DNA from: Microlunatus kandeliicorticis
GTDB lineage: Bacteria > Actinomycetota > Actinomycetes > Propionibacteriales > Propionibacteriaceae
Direction of reading: 5' to 3'
NCBI RefSeq assembly: GCF_014137855.1
Contig: NZ_JACGWT010000004.1
Span: 310,001-374,000 of the forward strand
DNA: 64,000 bases
The position numbers were made by a program, and so were the translations under genes. The notes beneath the pieces are model-generated. The model was not told where the DNA came from and made no database searches. It saw nothing but the letters and a program-made list of their open reading frames with translations. Shown here one piece after another: positions 26,002 through 34,835 of this stretch. Every line of letters starts with the position of its first letter. Within the stretch, counting starts at the first letter, position 1.

Positions 26002-26567
26002 CGGCGGGCTCCGCGGCGGACGGCGGCGAAGGCCTGGCGCTGCCGGGCGGACTGCGCGGCGGCCGCGGTCATCGCGTCGTCGAGCCGGCCGGCGGCCGAG
26101 CCGCGCCAGACGTGGCAGATGGCCAGCGCGAGCGCGTCGGCGGCGTCGGCGGGCTTGGGGGTCTCGGCGAGCCGGAGGATCCGGGTGACCATGGCGCCGA
26201 CCTGGGGCTTGTCGGCCCGGCCCGAGCCGGTGATCGCCGCCTTGACCTCGCTCGGGGTGTGCAGCGCGACCGGGATGCCGTGCCGGGCGGCGACCAGCAT
26301 CGCGACGCCGGCGGCCTGCGCGGTGCCCATCACGGTCTGGACGTTGTGCTGGGCGAAGACCCGCTCGACCGCGACCCGGTCGGGGCGGTGGGTGACCACC
26401 CACTGCTCGAAGGCCGCCTCGAGCGCGAGCAGCCGGTGGGCCAGCTCGCCATCCACCGGCGTCCGGACCACGTCGACCGCGACCAGGGTGGGCGGGCGTC
26501 CGGGCGTCCCGTCGACCACCCCGAACCCGCACCGGGTCAGCCCGGGGTCGATCCCCAGCACCCGCAT
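25998..26567 (-). CDS. ruvC: crossover junction endodeoxyribonuclease RuvC
   Basis: RuvC resolves Holliday junctions. The 189-residue protein has the four acidic active-site positions: G-I-D-P-G-L at the N-terminus, V-E-R-V-F near residue 70, and [12 protein letters not shown]. The start ATG has a good aggagg ribosome site five bases upstream, and a perfect LexA box lies 25 bp upstream, so ruvCAB should be SOS-induced. Confidence 0.97.
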   Translation of the reverse strand: MRVLGIDPGLTRCGFGVVDGTPGRPPTLVAVDVVRTPVDGELAHRLLALEAAFEQWVVTHRPDRVAVERVFAQHNVQTVMGTAQAAGVAMLVAARHGIPVALHTPSEVKAAITGSGRADKPQVGAMVTRILRLAETPKPADAADALALAICHVWRGSAAGRLDDAMTAAAAQSARQRQAFAAVRRGARR

Positions 26568-26591
26568 CCGGACCTCCTGGTGGCCGCCTGA

Positions 26592-26607
26592 TCGAACAGT
26601 CGTTCGA
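26592..26607 (-). promoter_or_regulatory. LexA/SOS box upstream of ruvCAB
   Basis: The perfect 16-bp palindrome tcgaacagtcgttcga matches the actinobacterial LexA operator. Unlike the two boxes at 60 and 2893 it is followed by a conventional leader with a Shine-Dalgarno sequence. Confidence 0.92.
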
Positions 26608-26782
26608 TCCTAGGCAGCGGCCCGCGTCCCGGACGGTTCCGCCACGCCGGGGCCATGGGCCGAGGGCAGGGGCCGAGGGGCGATGGCCGATGGTGAGGCC
26701 AGGGCCCTGAGCCGGGGCCGAAAGGCGGCCAGAAGGCAGGCGGGCCGCCAGACTCTGTACCCGCTCAGTCGCCACCCCCGAC

Positions 26783-26858
26783 CCGACTTTGCGTCCGTTC
26801 CCCATGCATTGCGGCTGCTGCAGCAGACGCAAACAACATCGAACGGACGCAAAGTCGG
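26783..26858. repeat. 76-nt hyphenated palindromic element, copy 1
   Basis: Outer arms of 18 bp are perfectly complementary (26783-26800 and 26841-26858). Inside, after 8-nt spacers on each side, a second near-perfect pair (26809-26820 and 26821-26832) forms a central stem on ctgctgcagcag. Read on the opposite strand it matches copy 2. Confidence 0.85.
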
Positions 26859-27017
26859 ATGCGCACAGACCAGGGTGATGAGGCGTTCGGCGTCCGCGCC
26901 CGGCGTCCCGCACTCGGCGTCCCGCGGCGTCCGGGTCCGGCATCCCGGCCTCGGCCGCCCGTGGCGTCCCAATTCCGGCGTCCCGCACCGGCCCCGAGCC
27001 TGGCCCAAGAGCCGTCA

Positions 27018-27081
27018 TTGCGTCCGTTGCTCGATCGTTGCGTCTGCTGCAGCGGCCGCAAGGTGCGTGCAACGGACGCAA
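27018..27081. repeat. hyphenated palindromic element, copy 2 (inverted)
   Basis: Outer arms ttgcgtccgttgc (27018-27030) and gcaacggacgcaa (27069-27081) are perfect. The inner arms 27038-27049 and 27050-27061 pair with two mismatches. The arms match the reverse complement of copy 1 almost base for base, while the spacers between arms differ completely. Confidence 0.85.
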
Positions 27082-27139
27082 GGTTGCTCGTGCGGTGGGA
27101 TCAGGAATGGCCCGCCGACGACCGGTGGCGAGGTGACGC

Positions 27140-28066
27140 TCAGCGCCGACCGCGCTGCGCGGCTCGGCGGAACGCGTCCTCCACCCAGCCGACGACGCGC
27201 CTCGGTCGTTCCCAGTCGGGCCACGTCCACCTGACGACCTCGAGCCCGAGTCGGCGGATCGCGTCCTCGCGGCGCTTCTCGGCGAAGACGACGTCGCCCG
27301 GATGCTCTCCCGCCCGGAGAAGACGGCCGTACTTCACGCGGCCGTCGAACTCGCCGACGGTCCGCTGCTTGCGCCAGAAGAAGTCGACGCGGCCGAGGAA
27401 CTCACCGTCGGGTGACCGGAGCTCGTGCTGCAGCTCCGGCGCGGGCAGGCCAGCCGCCGCGAGCCGTACCCGGCTGACCGACTCGCCGTCGGACTCGCTC
27501 CGGCCGTCGAAGAAGGCGCATGCCCGGCGGGCGCGGATCACTCCGGGACGATGACGCGACAGGGCGAGGACGGTGTCGAGGGCGTCCCGATCGAGGCCGG
27601 CGGCAAGCGCCGCGTCTCCGGTGACGACCGCCTCCTCCAGGCGCAGCGCGCGGGCGAGATCGACGACCGTGCGCGCCAGTGTGGTGACCGGGAGCCCGTC
27701 GACCTCGGTGATCTCGTCCGGGTGCAGGCGGGCGACCCGCAGGTTGACGCACCCACGGTCTTGACCGCTGTGAGGCGGCTGGCGGGTGAGCTGGACCCGG
27801 GACGGCAGCCCGGCGGTCGGCAGGCCCCAGACGACGGCCGCCGAGTGGTGGCTCAGCACCGACCCCGGATCGCAGAGCGGCAGGGTCGCGGCGACCAGCA
27901 AACGGTGCCGGTGGACGGCGTCGATCTCGGCCGGGTCCGGCTCGTCGAGATAGCTGCCGCGACGCAGCCGGCTCCGTCGACCACGGGAGACGTCACGCCG
28001 AAGCTCGTCGTGAGTGAAGCCTTGGTGCAGGAGGTCTCGGGTGTGCTGCGCGGGCCGTGTCGTCAC
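27140..28066 (-). CDS. AbiEi-type winged-helix / DUF559 endonuclease-like protein
   Basis: The 308-residue product begins with a winged helix of the type seen in AbiEi-like antitoxins (L-L-H-Q-G-F-T-H-D-E-L-R-R, then R-R-G-S-Y-L), followed by the L-S-H-H-S-A-A-V-V-W-G-L-P and G-L-P-V-T-T-L-A-R-T-V-V-D-L-A-R blocks. It ends with a DUF559/Vsr-like nuclease fold (R-V-D-F-F-W-R..., G-E-F-D-G-R-V-K-Y). Such proteins are common in actinobacteria; their function is unproven and no AbiEii toxin is adjacent. The GTG at 28066 is favoured because codon use weakens upstream; an ATG at 28108 is possible. It interrupts the usual yebC-ruvC neighbourhood. Confidence 0.75.
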   Translation of the reverse strand: MTTRPAQHTRDLLHQGFTHDELRRDVSRGRRSRLRRGSYLDEPDPAEIDAVHRHRLLVAATLPLCDPGSVLSHHSAAVVWGLPTAGLPSRVQLTRQPPHSGQDRGCVNLRVARLHPDEITEVDGLPVTTLARTVVDLARALRLEEAVVTGDAALAAGLDRDALDTVLALSRHRPGVIRARRACAFFDGRSESDGESVSRVRLAAAGLPAPELQHELRSPDGEFLGRVDFFWRKQRTVGEFDGRVKYGRLLRAGEHPGDVVFAEKRREDAIRRLGLEVVRWTWPDWERPRRVVGWVEDAFRRAAQRGRR

Positions 28067-28316
28067 GCGAGCAGCGTGCCGACCGCGAGCCTGCCGTAGG
28101 GCGGTCATCCACAGGCCTGAGGGATCGGACAACACTGCGCCCGTCCGGCCAACACTGCGAAGCACCTGCCAGCCGAACCCCAGCACGACACCGCTCGCTG
28201 CTGCATCGTGTGCAACGCCCGCCCGAACGCGACTTTGCAGGACGCAGGCGGGGGGCCGACAGACGAGCGGGTCGGCTATCGCGGGCAGGCATCGACCCGC
28301 GGGCCGTCCGACCCGG

Positions 28317-29075
28317 TCAGGCGTCGACCAGGGCGCCTTCGGGGGCCTCGAAGTTGGCGTAGACGTTCTGGACATCGTCGGAGTCCTCGAGGGCCTCGAT
28401 GATCCGCTCGACCTTCTCCATGGTGGGGGCGTCGACGGGCTGGGTGAACTCGGGGACGAACTCGACCTCGGCGGACTCGTAGTCCAGACCGGCCTCCTGG
28501 ACGGCGGTGCGCACCTTGACCACGTCGGCCGGGTCGCAGAGCACCTCGAACGCCTCACCGAGGTCGCTGACGTCCTCGGGCCCGGCCTCGAGGGTCGCCT
28601 CGAGCACGTCGTCCTCGGTGAGGGTCCGGTCGCCCTGGGTCTTGCCGACCACCACGACGCCCTTGCGGTTGAACACCCGGGCCACCGAGCCGACGTCGGC
28701 CATCGTGCCGCCGTTGCGGGTGACGGCGACCCGGACGTCGGAGGCCGAGCGGTTGCGGTTGTCGGTGAGGCACTCGATCAGCAGCGCGACACCGGCCGGG
28801 CCGTAGGCCTCGTACATCAGCGTCTCGTAGTCGGCTCCGCCGGACTCGGCACCCGAGCCGCGCTTGACCGCGCGGTCGATGTTGTCCTTGGGGACCGAGG
28901 TCTTCCGGGCCTTCTGGATCGCGTCGTAGAGCGTCGGGTTGCCGTCCGGATCGCCGCCGCCGAGCCGGGCGGCGACCTCGATGTTCTTGATCAGCTTCGC
29001 GAACGACTTCGCACGACGTGCGTCGACCACGGCCTTCTGGTGCTTGGTGGTGGCCCACTTGGAGTGTCCGGACAT
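28317..29075 (-). CDS. yebC: YebC/PmpR family DNA-binding protein
   Basis: The 252-residue protein has the family's invariant start [14 protein letters not shown], the [16 protein letters not shown] segment and the [21 protein letters not shown] motif. YebC proteins bind DNA or act on translation at proline stretches, depending on the member. It normally sits directly next to ruvC; here about 1.8 kb of extra DNA separates them. Confidence 0.96.
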   Translation of the reverse strand: MSGHSKWATTKHQKAVVDARRAKSFAKLIKNIEVAARLGGGDPDGNPTLYDAIQKARKTSVPKDNIDRAVKRGSGAESGGADYETLMYEAYGPAGVALLIECLTDNRNRSASDVRVAVTRNGGTMADVGSVARVFNRKGVVVVGKTQGDRTLTEDDVLEATLEAGPEDVSDLGEAFEVLCDPADVVKVRTAVQEAGLDYESAEVEFVPEFTQPVDAPTMEKVERIIEALEDSDDVQNVYANFEAPEGALVDA

Positions 29076-29099
29076 GACTCCGATCCTAGTCCGGAGCGC

Positions 29100-29987
29100 T
29101 CAGCGGACCCAGATCCGGCGGCGCGAGCGCTGCCCGCCCTTGCCCGGCGGCTGGGTCTGCTGCCAGATCCGCCGCCAGCTCCCGACCGGCGGGTCCACCG
29201 ACTCCCCCGCCGGCCGCGGGTGCCGCTGGGCCTCCCACCAGGTGGTGGCGTCCTCGTCGATCAGCCGGGTCACCGCGGCGGCCAGCTGGTCGCCGACCGA
29301 CCGGACGTCCTCGCCCGGGCCGGGCCGCAGCGCGGGGCCGAACCCGACGCTGATCCGCGACCGGGCCGGGTGGTCGCGCCCCGACCGGACCGGCCACGGC
29401 CGGCCCTTGGGCAGCACCGCGTACGTCCCGCGCACCCCCGCCGGGACCAGCGGCAGCCGGTGCCGGATGGCCAGTTCGGCGGCCAGGTCGGCGAACCGGC
29501 CGAGGAAGCCGTCGACCGAGCGCCCGCCCTCGGGATAGACCAGCAGGCTCCAGCCCTCGGCGAGCAGGGCGTCGGCGCTCACCCCGCCGGGGCGGTGTCC
29601 GCCGCCGAGCAGCGCCGCGTTGAACAGCAGCGCGGACGCCTGGCGCCGCCAGCCGCTGTCGAAGAGCGCGCCGCCCATCGCGGCCACCACGGTCCGGCGG
29701 CGCAGCGCGCCCGGCAGCGCGCTGAGCAGCACCGGGGTGTCGAGGTGGCTGGCGTGGTTGGCCGCGATGATCACCGGGCCGACGGTGCCGGCCGGGCCGG
29801 TCGCGGTCTCGGCGAGGTCGTCCGCGCCGCGCGCCTCCACCGCCACCAGCGAGCGGAGCACCGGGCCGAGGGTCAGCGCCTGGAGCGGGCGGCGGACCAG
29901 CCCGGCCAGCGGCGACCGGGCCCAGTCGTTCCCGTTCCCCGCGGTCGTTCCCGCACCGCCGGTGCGGGACCAGAGCTCAGCGGACAT
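29100..29987 (-). CDS. PlsC-like 1-acylglycerol-3-phosphate acyltransferase family protein
   Basis: The 295-residue protein has the acyltransferase motif I N-H-A-S-H-L-D (His-X4-Asp), a later P-E-G-G-R-S matching motif III, and V-P-A-G-V-R-G-T matching motif IV. These enzymes acylate lysophosphatidate or other acceptors from acyl-CoA or acyl-ACP at the membrane. Its start lies 11 bp inside the LarA-like gene, so it is translationally coupled to that gene and to the reductase upstream. The real acceptor is unknown. Confidence 0.85.
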   Translation of the reverse strand: MSAELWSRTGGAGTTAGNGNDWARSPLAGLVRRPLQALTLGPVLRSLVAVEARGADDLAETATGPAGTVGPVIIAANHASHLDTPVLLSALPGALRRRTVVAAMGGALFDSGWRRQASALLFNAALLGGGHRPGGVSADALLAEGWSLLVYPEGGRSVDGFLGRFADLAAELAIRHRLPLVPAGVRGTYAVLPKGRPWPVRSGRDHPARSRISVGFGPALRPGPGEDVRSVGDQLAAAVTRLIDEDATTWWEAQRHPRPAGESVDPPVGSWRRIWQQTQPPGKGGQRSRRRIWVR

Positions 29988-31485
29988 CGGCCGAGACCGG
30001 GGCGGCGTTGCGGAGATAGCGGATCCGCGGGCTGTGCCCGACGCCCGCGGCGACGATCTCCAGCGCGTCGGCCAGCGTCGAGGCGGCCCGCAGCCCGAGC
30101 CGGGACGCGGCCGCCCGGTCGGCGCCGACGGCCACCACGTCGCCGCAGTGGGCCAGCACCGGCGCCAGCTCGTACCAGCGGTGGAACGGGTGGACGCCGT
30201 GGAAGGCGTGCGCGGTCCGGTAGAGGTTGCGCCACCAGGGGTCCTCGGCGAACTTCGACTCGAAGTCCTCGGCCAGCCGCGCCGGGTCGGCGGTCACCGG
30301 GAGGACCGAGGAGAAGAAGTCGACGTAGGACGGGTGGTGCAGGGCGCTGAACTGGGTGCTCAGCGGGTGGTAGAGCACCACCGCGCCGCCCTCGCGGACC
30401 AGCGGTGTGCCGGTGGTCGCCCCGACGCCGGGCACCAGCGCGTTCCACAACGCCAGCACCGGGTTGGTCAGCGAGTCGATGCTGTAAGGCGTGGGGTCGG
30501 GCGCACCGACCACCAGGACGTCGGCCTGCCCGTCGACCTGGACCCGCAGGTGCTCGGCCACGTGCGCGGCGCTGGCGGCGGCGACGGCGGTCGGGTCACC
30601 GGCGGTGACCAGGCTGACGGTCGCCGACGCCTCGCGGCCGCCGGCCAGCCGGTCGGCCCAGCGGCTCGGTGCGGCTGACAGCCCGCGCGAGACCGCCTGG
30701 TAGGCGCCCTGCGCGGCCAGCCCCCACTCCCACTCGCGGCGGCCGAGGAACTCGAGCCGGCCGCCGTACCGCTGCACCGAGACCACCGCGTCGAGCGCGA
30801 AGACCGGCACCGCGGCGCCGATCAGCTCGACCGCGCGGGGGGCGGTGGCGGTGGCCGGCGAGCCGAGCCCGCGAGCGATCAGCTCGAGCCCGCCCGCGCC
30901 CGGCCGGGTCACCAGGTGGACCAGCACGACGAGGTCGGACTCGGCCACCCGGCGGTGGATCGCGACCTCGGGCGCACCGTCGCCGCCCGGGTCGAGCACG
31001 GTCAGCCCGTCACGGTCCTCGGCGTCGTGCTGGAGCAGCCGGCCGTCGCCGTGGAAGCTGCGGAAGACCCGCTCGCCCAGCACCCGCCGGAGCTCGGTGT
31101 CGGTGCTGCGCCGTTCGAGCCCGCGGGCCCCGACCAGCACGACGTCGTCGACGCCGGCCGCGGCGGCCAGCGTCAGCACCCGCTCGACGACCCGGCCGCG
31201 GACGTCCGGGCTGCGGAGCCGGACGCCGGGGCTGCTGAGGTCGTCGAAGACCAGGGTGAGCCGCATCCCGGGGCGGAGCCGGTCGGCCAGCGGGTCGGAG
31301 CCCACCGGGTGCGCGCAGGCGGCGTCGATCGCCTCGGTCAGGTCGTCCACCGGGGTCGCCGGGTCGGGCGGGTAGACGACCTCGGTGCCGAGTGGGAACT
31401 GCTCGGTCCGCAGCCGCGGACCGTCGTGCACCAGCAGCGGCGGGGTGCGCTCGTCGACCTCGAGCACGAAACCGGGGCGGGCCAT
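29977..31485 (-). CDS. LarA-like (DUF2088) protein lacking recognisable catalytic residues
   Basis: The 502-residue protein looks like the lactate racemase LarA/DUF2088 family. The D-D-x-T-R-P-type motif appears as D-D-L-S-S-P (81-86), followed by G-A-R-G-L-E-R-R-S-T-D-T-E-L-R-R-V-L-G where LarA has G-x-H-R-x-x-x-x-x-E-L. By eye, the first catalytic His is Glu124, and the segment that carries the second His and the cofactor-binding Lys in LarA (E-P-H-x-x-x-G-F-S-G-G-x-K) reads V-T-R-P-G-A-G-G-L-E-L here. It is therefore unlikely to use the nickel-pincer cofactor, and no larB/C/E is in the window. It lies one base after the reductase gene. Confidence 0.65.
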   Translation of the reverse strand: MARPGFVLEVDERTPPLLVHDGPRLRTEQFPLGTEVVYPPDPATPVDDLTEAIDAACAHPVGSDPLADRLRPGMRLTLVFDDLSSPGVRLRSPDVRGRVVERVLTLAAAAGVDDVVLVGARGLERRSTDTELRRVLGERVFRSFHGDGRLLQHDAEDRDGLTVLDPGGDGAPEVAIHRRVAESDLVVLVHLVTRPGAGGLELIARGLGSPATATAPRAVELIGAAVPVFALDAVVSVQRYGGRLEFLGRREWEWGLAAQGAYQAVSRGLSAAPSRWADRLAGGREASATVSLVTAGDPTAVAAASAAHVAEHLRVQVDGQADVLVVGAPDPTPYSIDSLTNPVLALWNALVPGVGATTGTPLVREGGAVVLYHPLSTQFSALHHPSYVDFFSSVLPVTADPARLAEDFESKFAEDPWWRNLYRTAHAFHGVHPFHRWYELAPVLAHCGDVVAVGADRAAASRLGLRAASTLADALEIVAAGVGHSPRIRYLRNAAPVSADVR

Positions 31486-31486
31486 C

Positions 31487-33961
31487 TCAGGAGTCTCCTC
31501 GTACGGGGCGCGGGGCCGGGGACGGGTCCCCGGACGGGGCGCCGGTCAGCTCGGGCGGGTCGGTGCGTTCCTCGGCGGTCAGCCGGGACAGCGTCCAGCG
31601 CGAGTTCTGCGGACGGATCTTCCACTCGACCGTGGTCCAGGACTGGCCGGCCGCGGCCCGCATCAGCGGGACGTCCGGGCTGACCGCGACCGGACGTCCG
31701 ACGCAGGACAGCATCGGCAGGTCGGAGTGGCTGTCGGCGTAGGCGAAGCTGCGCGACAGGTCCATGTCGTGCAGCGACGCGTAGTGGTTGAGCCAGGCGG
31801 CCCGGGACTCGCCGACCAGCGGCGGGCCGGTGAGGAAGCCGGTGCACCGGCCACGGGCGTCGACGGCGAGGTCGGCGGCCACGATGACGTCGAACAGCGG
31901 CGCCAGCGGCCGGGTCAGCGGCCGGATGCAGCCGGTGATCAGGATGGTGGTGTGCCCGGCCTCGCGGTGCTCGCGGACCCGGCGGACCGCGTCCGGGCTG
32001 AGCCGGCCGAGGATCTCGCCGGCCATCGTGGTGTCGACGAACTCCTCGAGCGCGGCCAGGTCGGCCCCGGCGTAACGCCGGTAGACCGCGCGCAGGAACG
32101 CCCCGCGGTCGCGCCGCTCGACCCGCAGATAGCTGGGCAGCGAGCGGAGCACCGAACCGAGCTCGGCCAGCTGGTGGGCCCGGTCCAGCTCGGGCAGCCG
32201 CGACCACAGGTACTGCTCGATCACGTTGGTCGACATGATCGTGCCGTCGAGGTCGAAGGCGGCCAGCACCCGGTGCGCCTCCGGGTCGGCCTTGGCCCGG
32301 CGCATCCCCTCGTCGCTGCTCAGGTCGGCCCAGGTGCTGGCCCGCGACCCGCGCTTGCGGCGGAGCGCGTCGAGCCGACGGACCGGGGCGGTGATCGACG
32401 GGCAGTGGATCCGCTCGACGTACTCGGTCCAGTCGACCACCGCGGTGTCGCAGGCGAAGACCGGCTGGTCGGCCGGGTCGAGCGAACGGCTCAACCGCAG
32501 GGTGTTGTCGTCGACGAAGTGCAGCTCGGACTGCGCGTACTCGTTGTAGAGGCTGAGGTAGCGGCGCAGGAAGTCCAGCCGCGACCGGGTCCGGTCGAGG
32601 TCGCGGGCGAACTTGCGGGTGCGCTCGGAGCGCGGGAGCTTGAGCACCGCCCGGTCGGCCAGCGCGTGCGCCCGCTCGGAGGTGGACAGCAGCCGCTCGA
32701 CCGAGGCCGCGCCGGGGAACTTCCACTGCGGCAGCCGCGCCGCGCCCCGGGCGCCGCCCTCGAACGGGTGGGCCAGGAAGTAGTTGCGGATGTGGATGTA
32801 GAAGCCGGAGAAGGTGATCGGGTTCCGGGCGCCGGAGCTGACGTGGTAGTACTCGCAGACCCCGATCTCCGGCTCGGTCGCGCAGACCGCGATGGTCGCG
32901 TTGACCACGTGGTCGCACGGGACGACGTCGATCACCGAGTCCGGGGAGGCCGGGAACTCGGGCAACTCGCCGCGGCCATAGGCCAGGATCAGCGGCTCGG
33001 CCATCTTGAAGCCCTCGATCCAGCCCGGGTAGGGGTGGACGAGCGAGGACTCGACGATCGAGGGCCGGACCACCGAGGTGCGGATGTGCGCGCCCTTGTC
33101 GGCGACCACCCGCTCACCCAGCGCCTTGGTGAACGTGTAGACGTCGGTCCAGCCGAGCGAGCGGGCCCGTTCGGTGCCGGCCTCGACCAGCTTGGCCTGC
33201 ACCCACTCCTTGCGGCGGCGCTCGGTGTCGGCGGCGGTGGTGAGGTAGCCGGCGGCGCGGTGGTCGCGCTCGGCCTCCTTACGCAGCCGGGTCAGCTGCG
33301 CCGACGTCCGCGACTCGGCCTCGATCAGGTCGCGCATGGCCAGCCCGGCCGCGGTCTCGGCCCGGTAGTCGATGTCGTGGGCGTGCGGGGCCTCGCCGAT
33401 CGCCCCGCGCCGCCGGCCGGCGGTGTAGGCGGTGGAGATCTGGACGTAGTGCGGGATCCGGACCAGCTCGCCGTCCTCGCCGGTGCAGGCCTCGAGCATC
33501 CGGTCCATCAGCGCCTCGGTGCCGATGACGTTGGTGCGGAAGGCCTGGTCGATCGGCGGGTCGAAGGATACGTCGCCGGCGCAGTGCACCACCACGTCGA
33601 GGTCGCGCGGCAGCGCGGGAACGTTGGGCAGGTCACCCTCGATGACCCGGATCCGCTGCTCCAGCAGGGCTTCCGGGCCACCGGCCGCCTCCCGGACCCC
33701 GGCGAAGATCTTCTTCCGGACGACCGCGAGCGTGCGGTCGCGGGCACTGGCCGAGCCCTTGCGGCGGACCAGCACGGCCACCGTGGTGTCGGGCAGCTCG
33801 ACCAGCATCTTCCACAGCAGCTGCTCGCCGATGAACCCGGTGACCCCGGTCATCACGATCACCTTGCCGGCCAGCAGGTCGCGGAGCCGCCCGTCGACCG
33901 TGGGGCCGGGGTGGTCGGCCGCGGTGGCGCGCTGGAAGGTCTCGGCGGGCGCGACCGTCAC
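31487..33961 (-). CDS. fatty acyl-CoA reductase fused to a HAD-IB phosphatase
   Basis: The 824-residue protein has two modules. The N-terminal half is a Male-sterility/NAD_binding_4 reductase: T-G-V-T-G-F-I-G at residues 38-45, Y-T-F-T-K as the catalytic Tyr/Lys, and R-P-S-I-V-E-S-S following, the pattern of fatty acyl-CoA reductases that make fatty aldehyde or alcohol. The C-terminal half is a HAD-IB hydrolase with F-D-L-D-G-T near residue 570, I-T-G as motif II, and [10 protein letters not shown] as motif IV, like phosphoserine or lysophosphatidate phosphatases. GTG 33961 overlaps the priA stop (GTGA). The substrates are inferred only. Confidence 0.85.
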   Translation of the reverse strand: MTVAPAETFQRATAADHPGPTVDGRLRDLLAGKVIVMTGVTGFIGEQLLWKMLVELPDTTVAVLVRRKGSASARDRTLAVVRKKIFAGVREAAGGPEALLEQRIRVIEGDLPNVPALPRDLDVVVHCAGDVSFDPPIDQAFRTNVIGTEALMDRMLEACTGEDGELVRIPHYVQISTAYTAGRRRGAIGEAPHAHDIDYRAETAAGLAMRDLIEAESRTSAQLTRLRKEAERDHRAAGYLTTAADTERRRKEWVQAKLVEAGTERARSLGWTDVYTFTKALGERVVADKGAHIRTSVVRPSIVESSLVHPYPGWIEGFKMAEPLILAYGRGELPEFPASPDSVIDVVPCDHVVNATIAVCATEPEIGVCEYYHVSSGARNPITFSGFYIHIRNYFLAHPFEGGARGAARLPQWKFPGAASVERLLSTSERAHALADRAVLKLPRSERTRKFARDLDRTRSRLDFLRRYLSLYNEYAQSELHFVDDNTLRLSRSLDPADQPVFACDTAVVDWTEYVERIHCPSITAPVRRLDALRRKRGSRASTWADLSSDEGMRRAKADPEAHRVLAAFDLDGTIMSTNVIEQYLWSRLPELDRAHQLAELGSVLRSLPSYLRVERRDRGAFLRAVYRRYAGADLAALEEFVDTTMAGEILGRLSPDAVRRVREHREAGHTTILITGCIRPLTRPLAPLFDVIVAADLAVDARGRCTGFLTGPPLVGESRAAWLNHYASLHDMDLSRSFAYADSHSDLPMLSCVGRPVAVSPDVPLMRAAAGQSWTTVEWKIRPQNSRWTLSRLTAEERTDPPELTGAPSGDPSPAPRPVRGDS

Positions 33962-34752
33962 CGCACCGCTCCGGCCGGGCGCTCGCCGCGCGCGGTGGCC
34001 AGCGCGTCGGTCAGGGTGAAGTTGCCGACGTAGAGCGCGGTGCCGATGATCGCGCCCTCGACGCCGGGCTCGCCGGGCCGGTCGGGCACCAGGGCGGCGA
34101 GCCGCTCGATGTCGTCGAGGGTGGAGATGCCGCCGCTGGCCACCAGCGGCCGGGAGGTGCGCTCGGCGATCTGGGCCAGCAGCCGGTAGTTCGGCCCAGC
34201 CAGCATGCCGTCGGAGGCGACGTCGGTGACCACGAACCGCGCGCAGCCCTCGGCGTCGAGCCGGTCCAGCGTCTCGAACAGGTCCCCGCCCTCGGTGGTC
34301 CAGCCGCGCGCGGCCAGCCGGTGGTGCTCGCCGTCGGGATCGGACTTCACGTCCAGGCCGACGGCGATCCGCTCGCCGTGCTCGGCGATGATCTCGGCCA
34401 CCCACTCGGGACGTTCGAGCGCGGCGGTGCCGATGTTGACCCGGGCGCACCCGGTGGAGAGGGCGCGGTCGAGGCTGGCGGCGTCGCGGATCCCGCCGGA
34501 GAGCTCGACCTTGAGCCCGACCACGCTGGCCACCTCGGCGATGACCTCGCCGATCACCGCGGCGTTGCTGCCGCGGCCGAACGCCGCGTCGAGGTCCACC
34601 AGGTGGATCCACTCGGCGCCGGCCTCGGCCCACCGGCGGGCCGCCTGACGCGGGTCGCCGAACCGCTTCTCGCTCCCGGCCCGGCCCTGCACCAGCTGCA
34701 CCGCCTGGCCGCCCGCCACGTCGACGGCGGGCAGCAGCACCAACGAACTCAC
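33958..34752 (-). CDS. priA: phosphoribosyl isomerase A (HisA-type, probably bifunctional with TrpF)
   Basis: The 264-residue (beta/alpha)8 protein isomerises ProFAR in histidine synthesis and, in actinobacteria, usually also phosphoribosylanthranilate in tryptophan synthesis. Seen: [13 protein letters not shown], the Asp at strand 1, [14 protein letters not shown] and [14 protein letters not shown] with the second catalytic Asp, and A-S-G-G-I-S-T. Bifunctionality is inferred from the lineage. It is about 6 kb from hisH, whereas the two are normally adjacent. Confidence 0.93.
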   Translation of the reverse strand: MSSLVLLPAVDVAGGQAVQLVQGRAGSEKRFGDPRQAARRWAEAGAEWIHLVDLDAAFGRGSNAAVIGEVIAEVASVVGLKVELSGGIRDAASLDRALSTGCARVNIGTAALERPEWVAEIIAEHGERIAVGLDVKSDPDGEHHRLAARGWTTEGGDLFETLDRLDAEGCARFVVTDVASDGMLAGPNYRLLAQIAERTSRPLVASGGISTLDDIERLAALVPDRPGEPGVEGAIIGTALYVGNFTLTDALATARGERPAGAVR

Positions 34753-34835
34753 CCGGTGACCCTATCCGAGTCCGACCGGCTCACCGACCCGCCGCGGAGC
34801 CGGGAGACGGCGTCCGCCGTGGCACGTCGGAGCGG

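Larger units (their letters stand above)
26568..27139. other. gene-free insert between ruvC and the AbiEi-like gene
   Basis: Apart from the SOS box and two long palindromic elements (entered separately), this stretch shows only Gly/Arg/Pro-rich frames that look like chance reading frames of high-GC DNA. Repeated gcgtcccgc/ggcgtcccg-type words around 26890-26990 suggest decayed repeats. No gene is supported. Confidence 0.6.

Noticed and set aside
26610-27234. Several open frames of 70-180 codons on both strands
   Set aside because: They are Arg/Gly/Pro-rich, run through the palindromic elements, lack ribosome sites and have no consistent third-position bias.
27140-28066. Complete AbiE toxin-antitoxin pair
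   Set aside because: Only an AbiEi-like winged helix with a nuclease-like end is present; no AbiEii nucleotidyltransferase gene lies on either side.
29977-31485. True lactate racemase
   Set aside because: The catalytic His/His/Lys pattern is not visible and no cofactor genes are nearby.
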